NCBI RefSeq assembly: GCF_001751255.1 | Contig: NZ_LJGW01000455.1 | Location: 1-34,538 of the forward strand | Direction of reading: 5' to 3' | Length of the DNA stretch: 34,538 nt | Origin: Streptomyces nanshensis | GTDB taxonomy: Bacteria > Actinomycetota > Actinomycetes > Streptomycetales > Streptomycetaceae | In this document: one piece after another, positions 7,858 to 14,875 of the stretch | Layout: every line of letters begins with the position of its first letter | Numbering within the stretch: position 1 is the stretch's first letter | Notes under the pieces: generated by a model | Databases searched by the model: none | What the model saw: only the letters and a program-made list of their open reading frames with translations | Told to the model about the DNA's origin: nothing | Position numbers and translations under genes: made by a program

Positions 7858-7894
7858 CTGACAGCCATGTTCACTTTCTGAACATGGCTGTCAG
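7858..7894. promoter_or_regulatory. 16-bp perfect inverted repeat, candidate IclR operator
   Basis: CTGACAGCCATGTTCA (7858-7873) and TGAACATGGCTGTCAG (7879-7894) are perfect inverted copies around CTTTC. The site starts 31 bp upstream of the IclR start codon and contains a GTTCA-N5-TGAAC core, a dyad form common for IclR proteins. Autoregulation is the simplest explanation. Confidence 0.6.
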
Positions 7895-8073
7895 GCTACC
7901 CGAGTTGACCACGGGCCGGGGCCGCCAGCGGTCGCCGGTGGGCCGGGATGGCGCGCGGATGCTTCCTCGCGCCCGTCCGCCGTTCTGCAACAGCCGTGCA
8001 ACGGATGGCCGCGTTCGGCAACAGCTCTCCGGTGCCGCCGACGCCGCGGCGATGGTCTGGTCCAATTGCCCGC

Positions 8074-9441
8074 ATGACGACGAACTCCCCACCCCCACAA
8101 GGCCGTTCGCGCCGTCTGCACCTCGCCGTAGTCACCGTCGCCGCCGCGACGGGTCTCGCCGTCACCGCCTTCGGGCTCGGCTGGGACGGCTCCAGCAGCG
8201 AAGCGAACGCCGCACCCACCGCCCGTACGCCCGCCGGGAAGGCGGCGCAGGCGGACACCGACCTCAACGGCGACGGCTTCGCCGACGTGGTCTTCACCAG
8301 CGCCAAGGACGGCGGCCCGGACCCCTCCGGCCGCTTCCTCGCCGTCGTGTACGGCACGAAGAACGGCCCCGACCCGGACAAGCGCGCCGTCTTCACCGAC
8401 AAGGACCTCGGCGTACCGGCCGACGAGGAACTGGACGCCCCTTACGCGGACCAGCCGGCCGTCGCCGACCTCGACGACGACGGCAACCCCGACATCCTCT
8501 TCGGCGCCTCCGGCCGTGTGCTCTGGGGAACCCCCGACGGCCCGCAGCCCGGCAAGCAGGGGAAGGTCGAACTCCCCGACGCGGGCAAGGAGTACGCGTC
8601 GAGCGCGCAGCCCGTCACCGGGGACTTCGACGGTGACGGACACGTCGACCTGGCCACGTACGACATCGCCGACGACGGCCAGTCCAACGCGATCGCCGTG
8701 CTGAACGGACCGTTCAAGCGCGACGGTTCACCCGCCGCGACCGCCGTGCGGGACAACCCCATGGGCGACGAGGCGTTTCTGACCTCCGGCGACGCCAACG
8801 GCGACAAGGCCGCCGACCTGGTCGTCCACGCGGTGGGCGACGACGAGGACGCCGACTCGACCCTGCTCACCGGCGGCGCCGACACCGACACGGGACTGAG
8901 CGAGAAGGACACGAGGCTGCCGGAGGGCAACCAGGTCGTCTTCGGCGACTTCGACGGCGACGGACGCCGCGACATCGCCGTCGGCAACAGCGGCATCGCC
9001 AACGACGAGGACCCCGACGGCAAGAAGGTCAAGGGCTGGATCGACGTCCTCTACGGCAAGGACCCCGGGAAGCCGGAGAAGATCGAGGGCGGCGCGCCCG
9101 GTGAGGGCTTCGGCGTACGGCTGGCCACGGCGGACGCCGACGGCGACGGCGTCGACGATCTGGCCGTACAGCTCTCCGCGTTCATCCCGCCCACCTCCAA
9201 GATCCAGGTGCTGCACGGCAGTTCGAAGGGTCTGGGCAGCAAGCCCTGGCGCAGCACGAAGCGGACGACGTCGGACAGGCACTACGCGCCGGAGCTTCTC
9301 GGAGCGGGGAACTACGACGCCGACGGGAACAGCGAGATCGTCCTCGTGAAGAGCCCGTATCTGGACCCGAAGAGCCACTGGTGGTTCACCGAGGGCACGG
9401 ACGAGAACGACGCCGCCTTCACGACGACCGACTTCTCCTGA
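8074..9441 (+). CDS. secreted FG-GAP/VCBS repeat protein (seven repeats)
   Basis: A 455-residue exported protein. Residues 1-46 look like a Sec signal peptide: a basic RSRR stretch, a hydrophobic core and a probable cut after EANA. The rest contains seven Asp/Gly-rich repeats of the form D-x-D-G-D-G-x-x-D-hydrophobic, at about residues 61, 131, 182, 238, 290, 352 and 411, as in FG-GAP (integrin-like) calcium-binding propeller blades. Seven repeats fit a seven-bladed propeller. I chose the ATG at 8074 because it gives a proper signal peptide; an in-frame ATG at 7948 adds 42 non-signal-like residues. No strong ribosome site is visible. Function is unknown, perhaps extracellular binding or adhesion. 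It is convergent with a second such gene. Confidence 0.85.
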   Translation: MTTNSPPPQGRSRRLHLAVVTVAAATGLAVTAFGLGWDGSSSEANAAPTARTPAGKAAQADTDLNGDGFADVVFTSAKDGGPDPSGRFLAVVYGTKNGPDPDKRAVFTDKDLGVPADEELDAPYADQPAVADLDDDGNPDILFGASGRVLWGTPDGPQPGKQGKVELPDAGKEYASSAQPVTGDFDGDGHVDLATYDIADDGQSNAIAVLNGPFKRDGSPAATAVRDNPMGDEAFLTSGDANGDKAADLVVHAVGDDEDADSTLLTGGADTDTGLSEKDTRLPEGNQVVFGDFDGDGRRDIAVGNSGIANDEDPDGKKVKGWIDVLYGKDPGKPEKIEGGAPGEGFGVRLATADADGDGVDDLAVQLSAFIPPTSKIQVLHGSSKGLGSKPWRSTKRTTSDRHYAPELLGAGNYDADGNSEIVLVKSPYLDPKSHWWFTEGTDENDAAFTTTDFS

Positions 9442-9458
9442 CAGACCGCGGCACGGCC

Positions 9459-9504
9459 CCGTATCCGCCGCCCGCCGGACGGTGCTCCGGTGCGGCGGAT
9501 ACGG
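9459..9504. terminator. bidirectional terminator between FG-GAP genes
   Basis: Perfect 12-bp arms, CCGTATCCGCCG (9459-9470) and CGGCGGATACGG (9493-9504), enclose a 22-base loop that can itself pair through CCGGA/TCCGG. It starts 18 bp after the first stop and lies 65 bp from the second, so it can serve both convergent genes. Confidence 0.7.
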
Positions 9505-9568
9505 ACCGCCGGCCGCGTGTCCGTGCACCAACTCTCGCCGTTTCCTTGTGCGTTCGCCGTACGTCCGC

Positions 9569-11170
9569 TCACCGCACCTCCGCGCCGATCTCCTCGTCGT
9601 CCTCGGCCTCCGGGTCCCCGAAGTCGCGGGGGCCGTACGAGCGGGCCGCGTCCGCCGGCCACCCCTTGCCGTGCGCGAGGACGATCCACAGGGCGCCCTC
9701 GTAGCCACGGGTGCGCGGGGCGCCGACCGCGAGGTCCGTCCTGCCGTCGCCGTCGGTGTCGCCGAGGCGTACGGCGTCGCCGAAGAGGTTGCCCATCGCC
9801 CCGTCCTCCTCGGAGGGGTCCGGCGCGGAGGCCGGTTCCTCGACGACGCGGGCTCCGCGCCCGGTCAGGTCCCCGCGGCTGCCGTGCAGCACCGTGACGG
9901 TGCTCTTCCTGCCCCCGGCGTCGACCGGCGCGGGCGTGCCGACCGCCACGTCGGCGTGGCCGTCGCCGTTCACGTCGCCCGCCTCCAGGGCCGTACCGAA
10001 CTGGCTGTCGCTCTCCTTCTCGCCCGGTACGCCGGGGGAGTCCTGGTCGATCGCGCTGTGGCGGGAGGGATCCGGTCCGTCCGCGGAGCCGTGGACGACC
10101 TCGACGGGTCCGGAGACCGCCGAGTCGGGCGCGGACCCCTTCGGGAAGCGGCGCAGTACGACGTCGGGGTAGCCGTCCTTGTCCACGTCGCCGGTGGTCG
10201 CCGTCTCGATGCCGGGCAGACGCTCGGTGTCGGGTCGGCCGAAGCCCTCGGCGCCGCCCGCCGTGTAGCCCGTCTCGACCTTGCCGCCGCCCAGGCCGTC
10301 GTCCTCGGTGGCGTGGGAACTGACGAGGTCGTCGCTTCCGTCGCCGTTCAGATCACCGGCGAAGGCGGTGACGAGGTTGTCGCTGCCGTCCTTGTCGCCG
10401 AAGGGAGCCGGGACGGCGGCCGATCCGGAGGATGTGCCGTCGCGGCGGAACGGCCCCTTGAGCAGGCCGTGTTCGCCGCCGATCCGTACGACCAGGTCGC
10501 TGTGCCCGTCGCCGGTGAAGTCGCCGGCGACGAGGGGATCGTCCTCGTCGGCCGACCGGTAGTCGTCCGGTACGCCCTTGAGGTACGTGCCGCCCGAGAG
10601 CCCCTCGGGCGAGCCCCACAGCGCGATCAGGCCGGGGTGCGTCGGCTCGGCGCCGCGCTTGTGCCCGGTCACCGAGGCCACCAGGTCCGTGTAGCCGTCC
10701 CCGTCGAGGTCGCGGGCCACGGTGACGTCGGCGAACGAGACGCCTCTGCCTTCCCGTCCGGGGACGCCGGGGCTGTCGAGGTTCAGCCGCTGACGGCGCA
10801 CCGTCGCCCCGTCCTTCTCCTTGTTCGTGTCCTTGGCTGCGTCCCCGGCCCCGTCCCCGGCCGCGTCCTCGTCCCCGCCGCGCTCGCGGGAGCCGTAGAC
10901 CACGGACACCGCGCCCCCGTACCGGCCCGTGACGTGGACGTCCTGGACGCCGTCGTGGTCGAAGTCCGCGGCGGGCGCGGTCTTCGCGGGACCGCTGAGC
11001 GCCGCGGAGCGCGACGCCGGGCCGTCGCCGGACGCGCTGAGCGTCTGCCATGCCACGGGTGCGGCACCGGCCGCGACGACACATACGCCGACCGCCGCGA
11101 CTCCGAGCCGGCGGCGCCACCGCCGTGCGCCGTGGGGTTCCGGGCCGGGTGCGTCGCCTGGCTGCGGCAC
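9569..11170 (-). CDS. secreted FG-GAP/VCBS repeat protein (seven repeats)
   Basis: A 533-residue relative of the convergent gene at 8074-9441. A basic N-terminus (ARRWRRR) and a hydrophobic core near residues 22-40 form a signal peptide or anchor. Seven acidic blade motifs follow, including DFDHDGVQD, DLDGDGYTD, DFTGDGHSD, DLNGDGSDD, DVDKDGYPD, DVNGDGHAD and DTDGDGRTD. Between blades are VVYGSRE, VVHGSAD and VLHGSRG strands. The first loop is enlarged by a low-complexity Asp/Lys-rich insertion around residues 90-115. GTG 11170 is preferred because GAGAGGAG lies just upstream; a TTG at 11185 opens the frame earlier but overlaps that ribosome site. The role is unknown and presumably extracellular. 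Confidence 0.85.
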   Translation of the reverse strand: MPQPGDAPGPEPHGARRWRRRLGVAAVGVCVVAAGAAPVAWQTLSASGDGPASRSAALSGPAKTAPAADFDHDGVQDVHVTGRYGGAVSVVYGSRERGGDEDAAGDGAGDAAKDTNKEKDGATVRRQRLNLDSPGVPGREGRGVSFADVTVARDLDGDGYTDLVASVTGHKRGAEPTHPGLIALWGSPEGLSGGTYLKGVPDDYRSADEDDPLVAGDFTGDGHSDLVVRIGGEHGLLKGPFRRDGTSSGSAAVPAPFGDKDGSDNLVTAFAGDLNGDGSDDLVSSHATEDDGLGGGKVETGYTAGGAEGFGRPDTERLPGIETATTGDVDKDGYPDVVLRRFPKGSAPDSAVSGPVEVVHGSADGPDPSRHSAIDQDSPGVPGEKESDSQFGTALEAGDVNGDGHADVAVGTPAPVDAGGRKSTVTVLHGSRGDLTGRGARVVEEPASAPDPSEEDGAMGNLFGDAVRLGDTDGDGRTDLAVGAPRTRGYEGALWIVLAHGKGWPADAARSYGPRDFGDPEAEDDEEIGAEVR

Positions 11171-11235
11171 GGGTGCTCCTCTCAAAGCCGGACTCCGGGG
11201 GAGGACGCGGGAGGTTCCGGCACCGGTTCCTGCGG

Positions 11236-11257
11236 CGCCGGCCGTCCCCGGCCGGCG
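11236..11257 (-). terminator. hairpin terminator downstream of the peroxiredoxin gene
   Basis: CGCCGGCCG (11236-11244) and CGGCCGGCG (11249-11257) form a perfect 9-bp GC stem with a TCCC loop, about 60 bp after the peroxiredoxin stop and before the FG-GAP start. There is no U-tract, as is usual in high-GC actinomycetes. Confidence 0.55.
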
Positions 11258-11315
11258 TGAACAGGGCTTCCCCGTACGGCAGTTGCCCCCGCCCCGGTGA
11301 TCCGGGCGACGGGCC

Positions 11316-11906
11316 CTATACGGGGTTGCGGCGGAGCCAGGCCAGTACCTCGTCGGCGTGCTCGTCCGGCGGGAACACCGGATAGAAGACGTGCTCGACG
11401 GCGCCGTCCCGGACGATCAGCGTCAGCCGCCTGTAGAGCGTCATCCCGCCGATGTCGAACGTGGGCAGGGCGAGTCCCCCGTCCCCGTCCTCGGCACCGG
11501 CCTCGGCCAGGCTCAGGGCAGGGTCGGAGAGCATCTCGAACGGCAGGTGGAGCCGCTCGACGACCTCGCGCTGATAGTCGGTGTCCTGGCTGGACAGCCC
11601 GAACACCCGGGCGGCGCCCGCCGCGAGCAGCTCCCCGTGGTGGTCGCGGAAGCCGCACGCCTCGGGGGTGCAGCCCCGCGCTCCGGGGAACGCGTCCCAT
11701 CCCTCGGGCAATTCGGTGCCCGGACGGCTTGTGAGCGGATAGACGTAGAGCACCGTGCGGCCGGGGCCGAGCGCGTCGAGGCGGACCGTGCCGCCGCCGG
11801 TGCCGCGAAGCTCCACGGACGGCAGCGTCGTCCCGGGCAGATGCGCCGCGCCGCCGTCGTCCTCGGGCACGGGAAGGTCCGCGGGCAGACTCGCGTCATC
11901 GCTCAT
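11316..11906 (-). CDS. PrxQ/BCP-like peroxiredoxin
   Basis: A 196-residue thioredoxin-fold peroxidase of the AhpC/TSA superfamily. The strand TVLYVYP is followed by GCTPEACGFRDH, in which Cys79 is the peroxidatic and Cys84 the likely resolving cysteine, five residues apart as in PrxQ/BCP enzymes. FGLSSQDTDYQREVVERLHLPFEMLSDP matches the family's second half. Between the YP motif and Cys79 there is an insertion of roughly a dozen residues (RPGTELPEGWDAFP) where BCP normally has a short DDTPG-like loop. The enzyme should reduce H2O2 or organic peroxides using thioredoxin. The ATG at 11906 follows a GAGAGGA stretch at rather long spacing. A Nudix gene diverges from its promoter region. Confidence 0.88.
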   Translation of the reverse strand: MSDDASLPADLPVPEDDGGAAHLPGTTLPSVELRGTGGGTVRLDALGPGRTVLYVYPLTSRPGTELPEGWDAFPGARGCTPEACGFRDHHGELLAAGAARVFGLSSQDTDYQREVVERLHLPFEMLSDPALSLAEAGAEDGDGGLALPTFDIGGMTLYRRLTLIVRDGAVEHVFYPVFPPDEHADEVLAWLRRNPV

Positions 11907-11931
11907 CGGGTCTTCTCGTTCCTCTCCGCTC

Positions 11932-11967
11932 GCGTCGGTCGCGTCCGTCGCGTCCGTCGCGTCCGTC
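11932..11967. repeat. 9-bp tandem repeat in the peroxiredoxin leader
   Basis: Four head-to-tail copies of GCGTCCGTC, the first with one mismatch (GCGTCGGTC), lie 26-61 bp upstream of the peroxiredoxin start codon in the divergent region shared with the Nudix gene. It may be a slippage product or spaced regulator sites; nothing in the sequence decides. Confidence 0.7.
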
Positions 11968-12037
11968 GTGCCGCGAGCCGTCCTCGCCGCGAAGAACCCA
12001 CCCTGCCAGTGCCGTTGGGATCCTGGCGGGCAGAGAT

Positions 12038-12059
12038 GCCGTATGAGTGCCGTATGAGT
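12038..12059 (+). repeat. 11-bp tandem duplication at the Nudix start
   Basis: GCCGTATGAGT occurs twice head to tail (12038-12048 and 12049-12059). Each copy carries an ATG. The second is the chosen Nudix start at 12054, and the first (12043) opens a four-codon reading frame whose TGA overlaps the true ATG. Confidence 0.75.
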
Positions 12060-12521
12060 ACGGAGCAGGAGGGGCGGCCGGTCGCGGCGGCCGTCGTCGT
12101 CGACGCCGGGCGGGTGCTGATGATCCGGCGCCGCGTACGCGAGGGAAGGCTGCTGTGGGCGTTCCCGGGCGGAGAGGTCGAACCGGGGGAGACCCCGGAG
12201 CAGGCGGCCGTCCGGGAGACACGTGAGGAAGTCGCCCTGGAGGTCGCCGCGTTCCGCGTCCTCGGCGCCCGTGTGCACCCGGTGACCGGTCGCCATGTGA
12301 CGTACGTGGCCTGCGAGCCGGTCTCCGGCACGCCCCGCGTCGCGTCCCCGGACGAAGTGTCCGCGTGCGCCTGGATCGCGTTCGGCCGGATTCCGCACCA
12401 TGTGCCGTACGGGCTCTTCGGACCGGTGCAGGACTATCTCGCCCAGGACCAGGACCAGGACCAGGACCAGGCGGCTGCCCCGGACGTCCCCGACCGGGAC
12501 CGGCCACCCGGCCGCGCGTGA
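12054..12521 (+). CDS. Nudix hydrolase
   Basis: A 155-residue Nudix protein, which would hydrolyse a nucleoside diphosphate linked to another group, for example an oxidised or non-canonical nucleotide. The Nudix box starts at Gly40 and includes Glu46 and REtrEE (54-59); the usual Gly near the end of the box is Ala61, a mild deviation. The N-terminal RPVAAAVVV strand and RVLMIRRR are typical. An in-frame ATG at 12036 would add six residues, and neither start has a strong ribosome site. The C-terminal tail has an Asp-Gln repeat encoded by a hexanucleotide tandem repeat. The stop lies 13 bp from the convergent redox fusion gene. The substrate cannot be predicted. Confidence 0.88.
   Translation: MSTEQEGRPVAAAVVVDAGRVLMIRRRVREGRLLWAFPGGEVEPGETPEQAAVRETREEVALEVAAFRVLGARVHPVTGRHVTYVACEPVSGTPRVASPDEVSACAWIAFGRIPHHVPYGLFGPVQDYLAQDQDQDQDQAAAPDVPDRDRPPGRA
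12444..12471 (+). repeat. CAGGAC hexanucleotide repeat in the Nudix gene
   Basis: Four and two-thirds copies of CAGGAC encode the Gln-Asp repeat in the Nudix tail. The unit is a multiple of three, so copy-number change would alter tail length without a frameshift. Confidence 0.85.
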
Positions 12522-12534
12522 GCCGCCGCCCCCG

Positions 12535-14808
12535 TCATGGCTCCGCGATGTCGAGCGTCACCTTCGACAGCGGACTGCCCACACAGGTCAGCACATATCC
12601 GTCGGTCTTCTCCTGCGGCGTGAGGCAGTTCGGCTCGTTCTGCGCGACCTCTCCGCCGCGCAGCCGCACCATGCAGTCGCCGCAGTTGCCGACCGTGCAG
12701 GAGTACGGCATCGGCAGCCCCGCGGCGAGTCCCGCGTCCAGCAGCGTCTGGCCGGGTTCGACCACCGTCGTGCCGACGGCCCGTCCGTCCTCCTCGACGG
12801 TCATCTCCCGCGGCACGGTCGTCGCCGTCGCGGTGTCCGCGCCGCTCACATACCGCTCGTGGCGCACCTGTTCGTCCGGGACGCCCAGCCCGGTCAGGAC
12901 GCCGAGGACGGTGTCCGTCAGCGGCTGCGGACCGCAGACGTAGTAACGGGCGTCCCGGGCGGGGGAGATGCCGGTCACCCAGCGGCGGACGCCGTCCGCG
13001 TCGAGCCGTCCGTCCCTGCCCGTCAGGACGTGGGTGACCGACAGCCGCCCGGGGGTCTCCTTCGCCAGCCGGGTCAACTCCTCCCCGAAGACGGTCTCTT
13101 CGGCGCTGCGGCTGCTGTAGAGCAGGGCGATACGGTCGCGGCCCGTACGGTCGGCGAGCCGTGCGCGGATCATGCTCATCATCGGCGTCATGCCGCTGCC
13201 CGCCGCGACGAGCACGGTCTCGTCCGCAGGCTGCGGACCGGCGTGGAAGGACCCCGACGGTCCGCGCAGCGCCAGCCGGTCCCCGGCGCGGAGCCGCCGG
13301 TGCACATGGGTGGAGAACCGGCCGCCCTCGACCTGCTTGACGGTGACCTCCAGCCGGGACGAACCGGGCGCCGACGAGGCCGAGTAGGCCCGCCGCACCG
13401 GCCGTCCGCCGATGTCGGCGACGAGCGTGAAGAACTGTCCGGGCAGGAAGTCGAACGGTGCCGGATCCGGATCTCCGCCGGCGTCCTCCAGTACGAGGGT
13501 GACGGTGCTCGGCGTCTCCCTGCGTACCTCCGCGATGCGCACCTCCCGCAGGGGCGCCTCCGTACGGACGTCCTCGGCCGGCCGCCGGTCCGCGCCGCCA
13601 CGGCGCCGCCCGTCCGCTCCGGTCCGCACGTCCTCGTACCCCTCCTGGCGCATCCCGGTGCGGTAGAGGAGGTCCGCGAACAGCCGCAGCAGCCGGCTCA
13701 TTCCGGGGACGGCACCGACGGCCCGCAGCAGGAACGCGGACGAACCGGCGCCGGAGCGGGCCGAGTTGGCGGCCAGATGCTCGCCCGCCAGCGCCATCAG
13801 ATCCGGGACGGTGCCGCGGTCGAGGTGGGTGCCGGGGGACCACGGCCGTGCGCGGGCCACGGCGTCGCTGCCGCTCACCTCGGCGTCCTCGACGTCCACG
13901 ACGAGCGCCAGATACGGGGGCGTACCGCGCAGCGCCATCGTCTCCAGCAGCGCCGGATCGTCGGTGATCGCGCCGCGGCCCCGTACGTGCAGCACACCGC
14001 TGCGCCCCGGAACGAGCGCGGCGAAGGAGAGCCGGTCGTCCCGCAGCAGATTGTGCAGGGTGTCGGCGCGCTTGTTGCCCCGACGGTCCGGGATGACGAG
14101 CGTCCGGGCGTCCAGGATCCGCGCCACCGCCTGCCGGTCGCCGCGCGGAGAGGTGTCGCTCCCGCCGGACGCGTCCCAGGTGGACAGGGCGAGGAACGGC
14201 GACGCGGCGAGGAACCGCGCGACGCCGGGCCGGGACAGCGGTCCGTCGTCCGCGAACTCGGGGCTCTGCCCCGCCTGTTCGGCCTGTTCGGCGGGTTCCG
14301 CCGCCTCCACCCCTGCCGTCGCTTCAGCCGTGGCGGTCTGCCCGGGCGGCTGCCACAGCCGGGAACGGAGGACGGCCTGCGCGCAGTGCACGTACGCCTC
14401 CTCGACGTCGACGGTGATCTCCGCGCCCCTCCGCGCGGCCACCGACCCGTTGACGCGCAGAAGTTCCCCGACGCCCGGCAGCAGGAAGAAGAACGAGACC
14501 GGACCGTGCGGTGCGCCCGGCTCGGGCAGGGCGAAAGAGATCCGCCGGGGCGAGTGGACGCGAGTGAAGCCGGGCCTGCCGCCGATGAACGTCGTCCTGC
14601 CGACGCCGTCGGCGTCCCGGTAGCCGAAGGCCGCGACCGGGCACCGGGCGAGGACGGCACGGCACCCCTCGTCGAGGGCGTCGATCTGCTTGAGCATGAT
14701 GACCGACGGCGGGCGGCCGATGGCCCCCTCTACCTCGTCCGGCGTCGTCAGCCGGTGCAGGGCACTCGACCGGACTGCTTGCCCGATGGCATCGTTTTCC
14801 CAGGTCAT
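12535..14808 (-). CDS. PNPOx-like/ferredoxin reductase/2Fe-2S ferredoxin fusion
   Basis: A 757-residue multidomain redox protein. Residues about 40-145 and 190-310 resemble two pyridoxamine-phosphate-oxidase-like FMN-binding split barrels, joined by an Ala/Glu-rich linker (155-190). A ferredoxin-NADP reductase module follows (about 420-650), with RAYSAS (473-478) for FAD, GSGMTPMMS (538-546) for the nucleotide and CGPQPL (625-630). The C-terminal 2Fe-2S domain has Cys704, Cys709, Cys712 and Cys742. Electrons could flow from NAD(P)H through FAD and the cluster to an FMN or substrate at the N-terminal domains. ATG 14808 is the only reasonable start. The divergent TetR gene 67 bp away probably controls it. 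Substrate unknown; detoxification or co-substrate reduction is a guess. Confidence 0.87.
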   Translation of the reverse strand: MTWENDAIGQAVRSSALHRLTTPDEVEGAIGRPPSVIMLKQIDALDEGCRAVLARCPVAAFGYRDADGVGRTTFIGGRPGFTRVHSPRRISFALPEPGAPHGPVSFFFLLPGVGELLRVNGSVAARRGAEITVDVEEAYVHCAQAVLRSRLWQPPGQTATAEATAGVEAAEPAEQAEQAGQSPEFADDGPLSRPGVARFLAASPFLALSTWDASGGSDTSPRGDRQAVARILDARTLVIPDRRGNKRADTLHNLLRDDRLSFAALVPGRSGVLHVRGRGAITDDPALLETMALRGTPPYLALVVDVEDAEVSGSDAVARARPWSPGTHLDRGTVPDLMALAGEHLAANSARSGAGSSAFLLRAVGAVPGMSRLLRLFADLLYRTGMRQEGYEDVRTGADGRRRGGADRRPAEDVRTEAPLREVRIAEVRRETPSTVTLVLEDAGGDPDPAPFDFLPGQFFTLVADIGGRPVRRAYSASSAPGSSRLEVTVKQVEGGRFSTHVHRRLRAGDRLALRGPSGSFHAGPQPADETVLVAAGSGMTPMMSMIRARLADRTGRDRIALLYSSRSAEETVFGEELTRLAKETPGRLSVTHVLTGRDGRLDADGVRRWVTGISPARDARYYVCGPQPLTDTVLGVLTGLGVPDEQVRHERYVSGADTATATTVPREMTVEEDGRAVGTTVVEPGQTLLDAGLAAGLPMPYSCTVGNCGDCMVRLRGGEVAQNEPNCLTPQEKTDGYVLTCVGSPLSKVTLDIAEP

Positions 14809-14814
14809 GACAGT

Positions 14815-14826
14815 ATTGTGAACAAT
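14815..14826. promoter_or_regulatory. candidate TetR operator
   Basis: ATTGT-GA-ACAAT is a 12-bp dyad seven bases upstream of the redox fusion's start codon, in the 67-bp gap shared with the divergent TetR gene. Its place fits a repressor site blocking the fusion gene. It is short, so chance is possible. Confidence 0.4.
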
Positions 14827-14875
14827 CGCTCAGCTCTCTGGCTACTCGCTTTTCACGCCCCGGGAGGGTCCTCGG

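Noticed and set aside
8250..11000. Regularly spaced GAC/GGC-rich repeats inside the FG-GAP genes might look like a repeat array.
   Set aside because: They are in-frame coding repeats of calcium-binding motifs with variable DNA sequence, not CRISPR or satellite DNA.
14813..14822. The 10-mer GTATTGTGAA occurs both here and at 5417-5426, each just upstream of a minus-strand start codon.
   Set aside because: Sequence around the match differs and the dyads are centred differently. One shared 10-mer in AT-richer promoter DNA is not enough to claim a common regulator.
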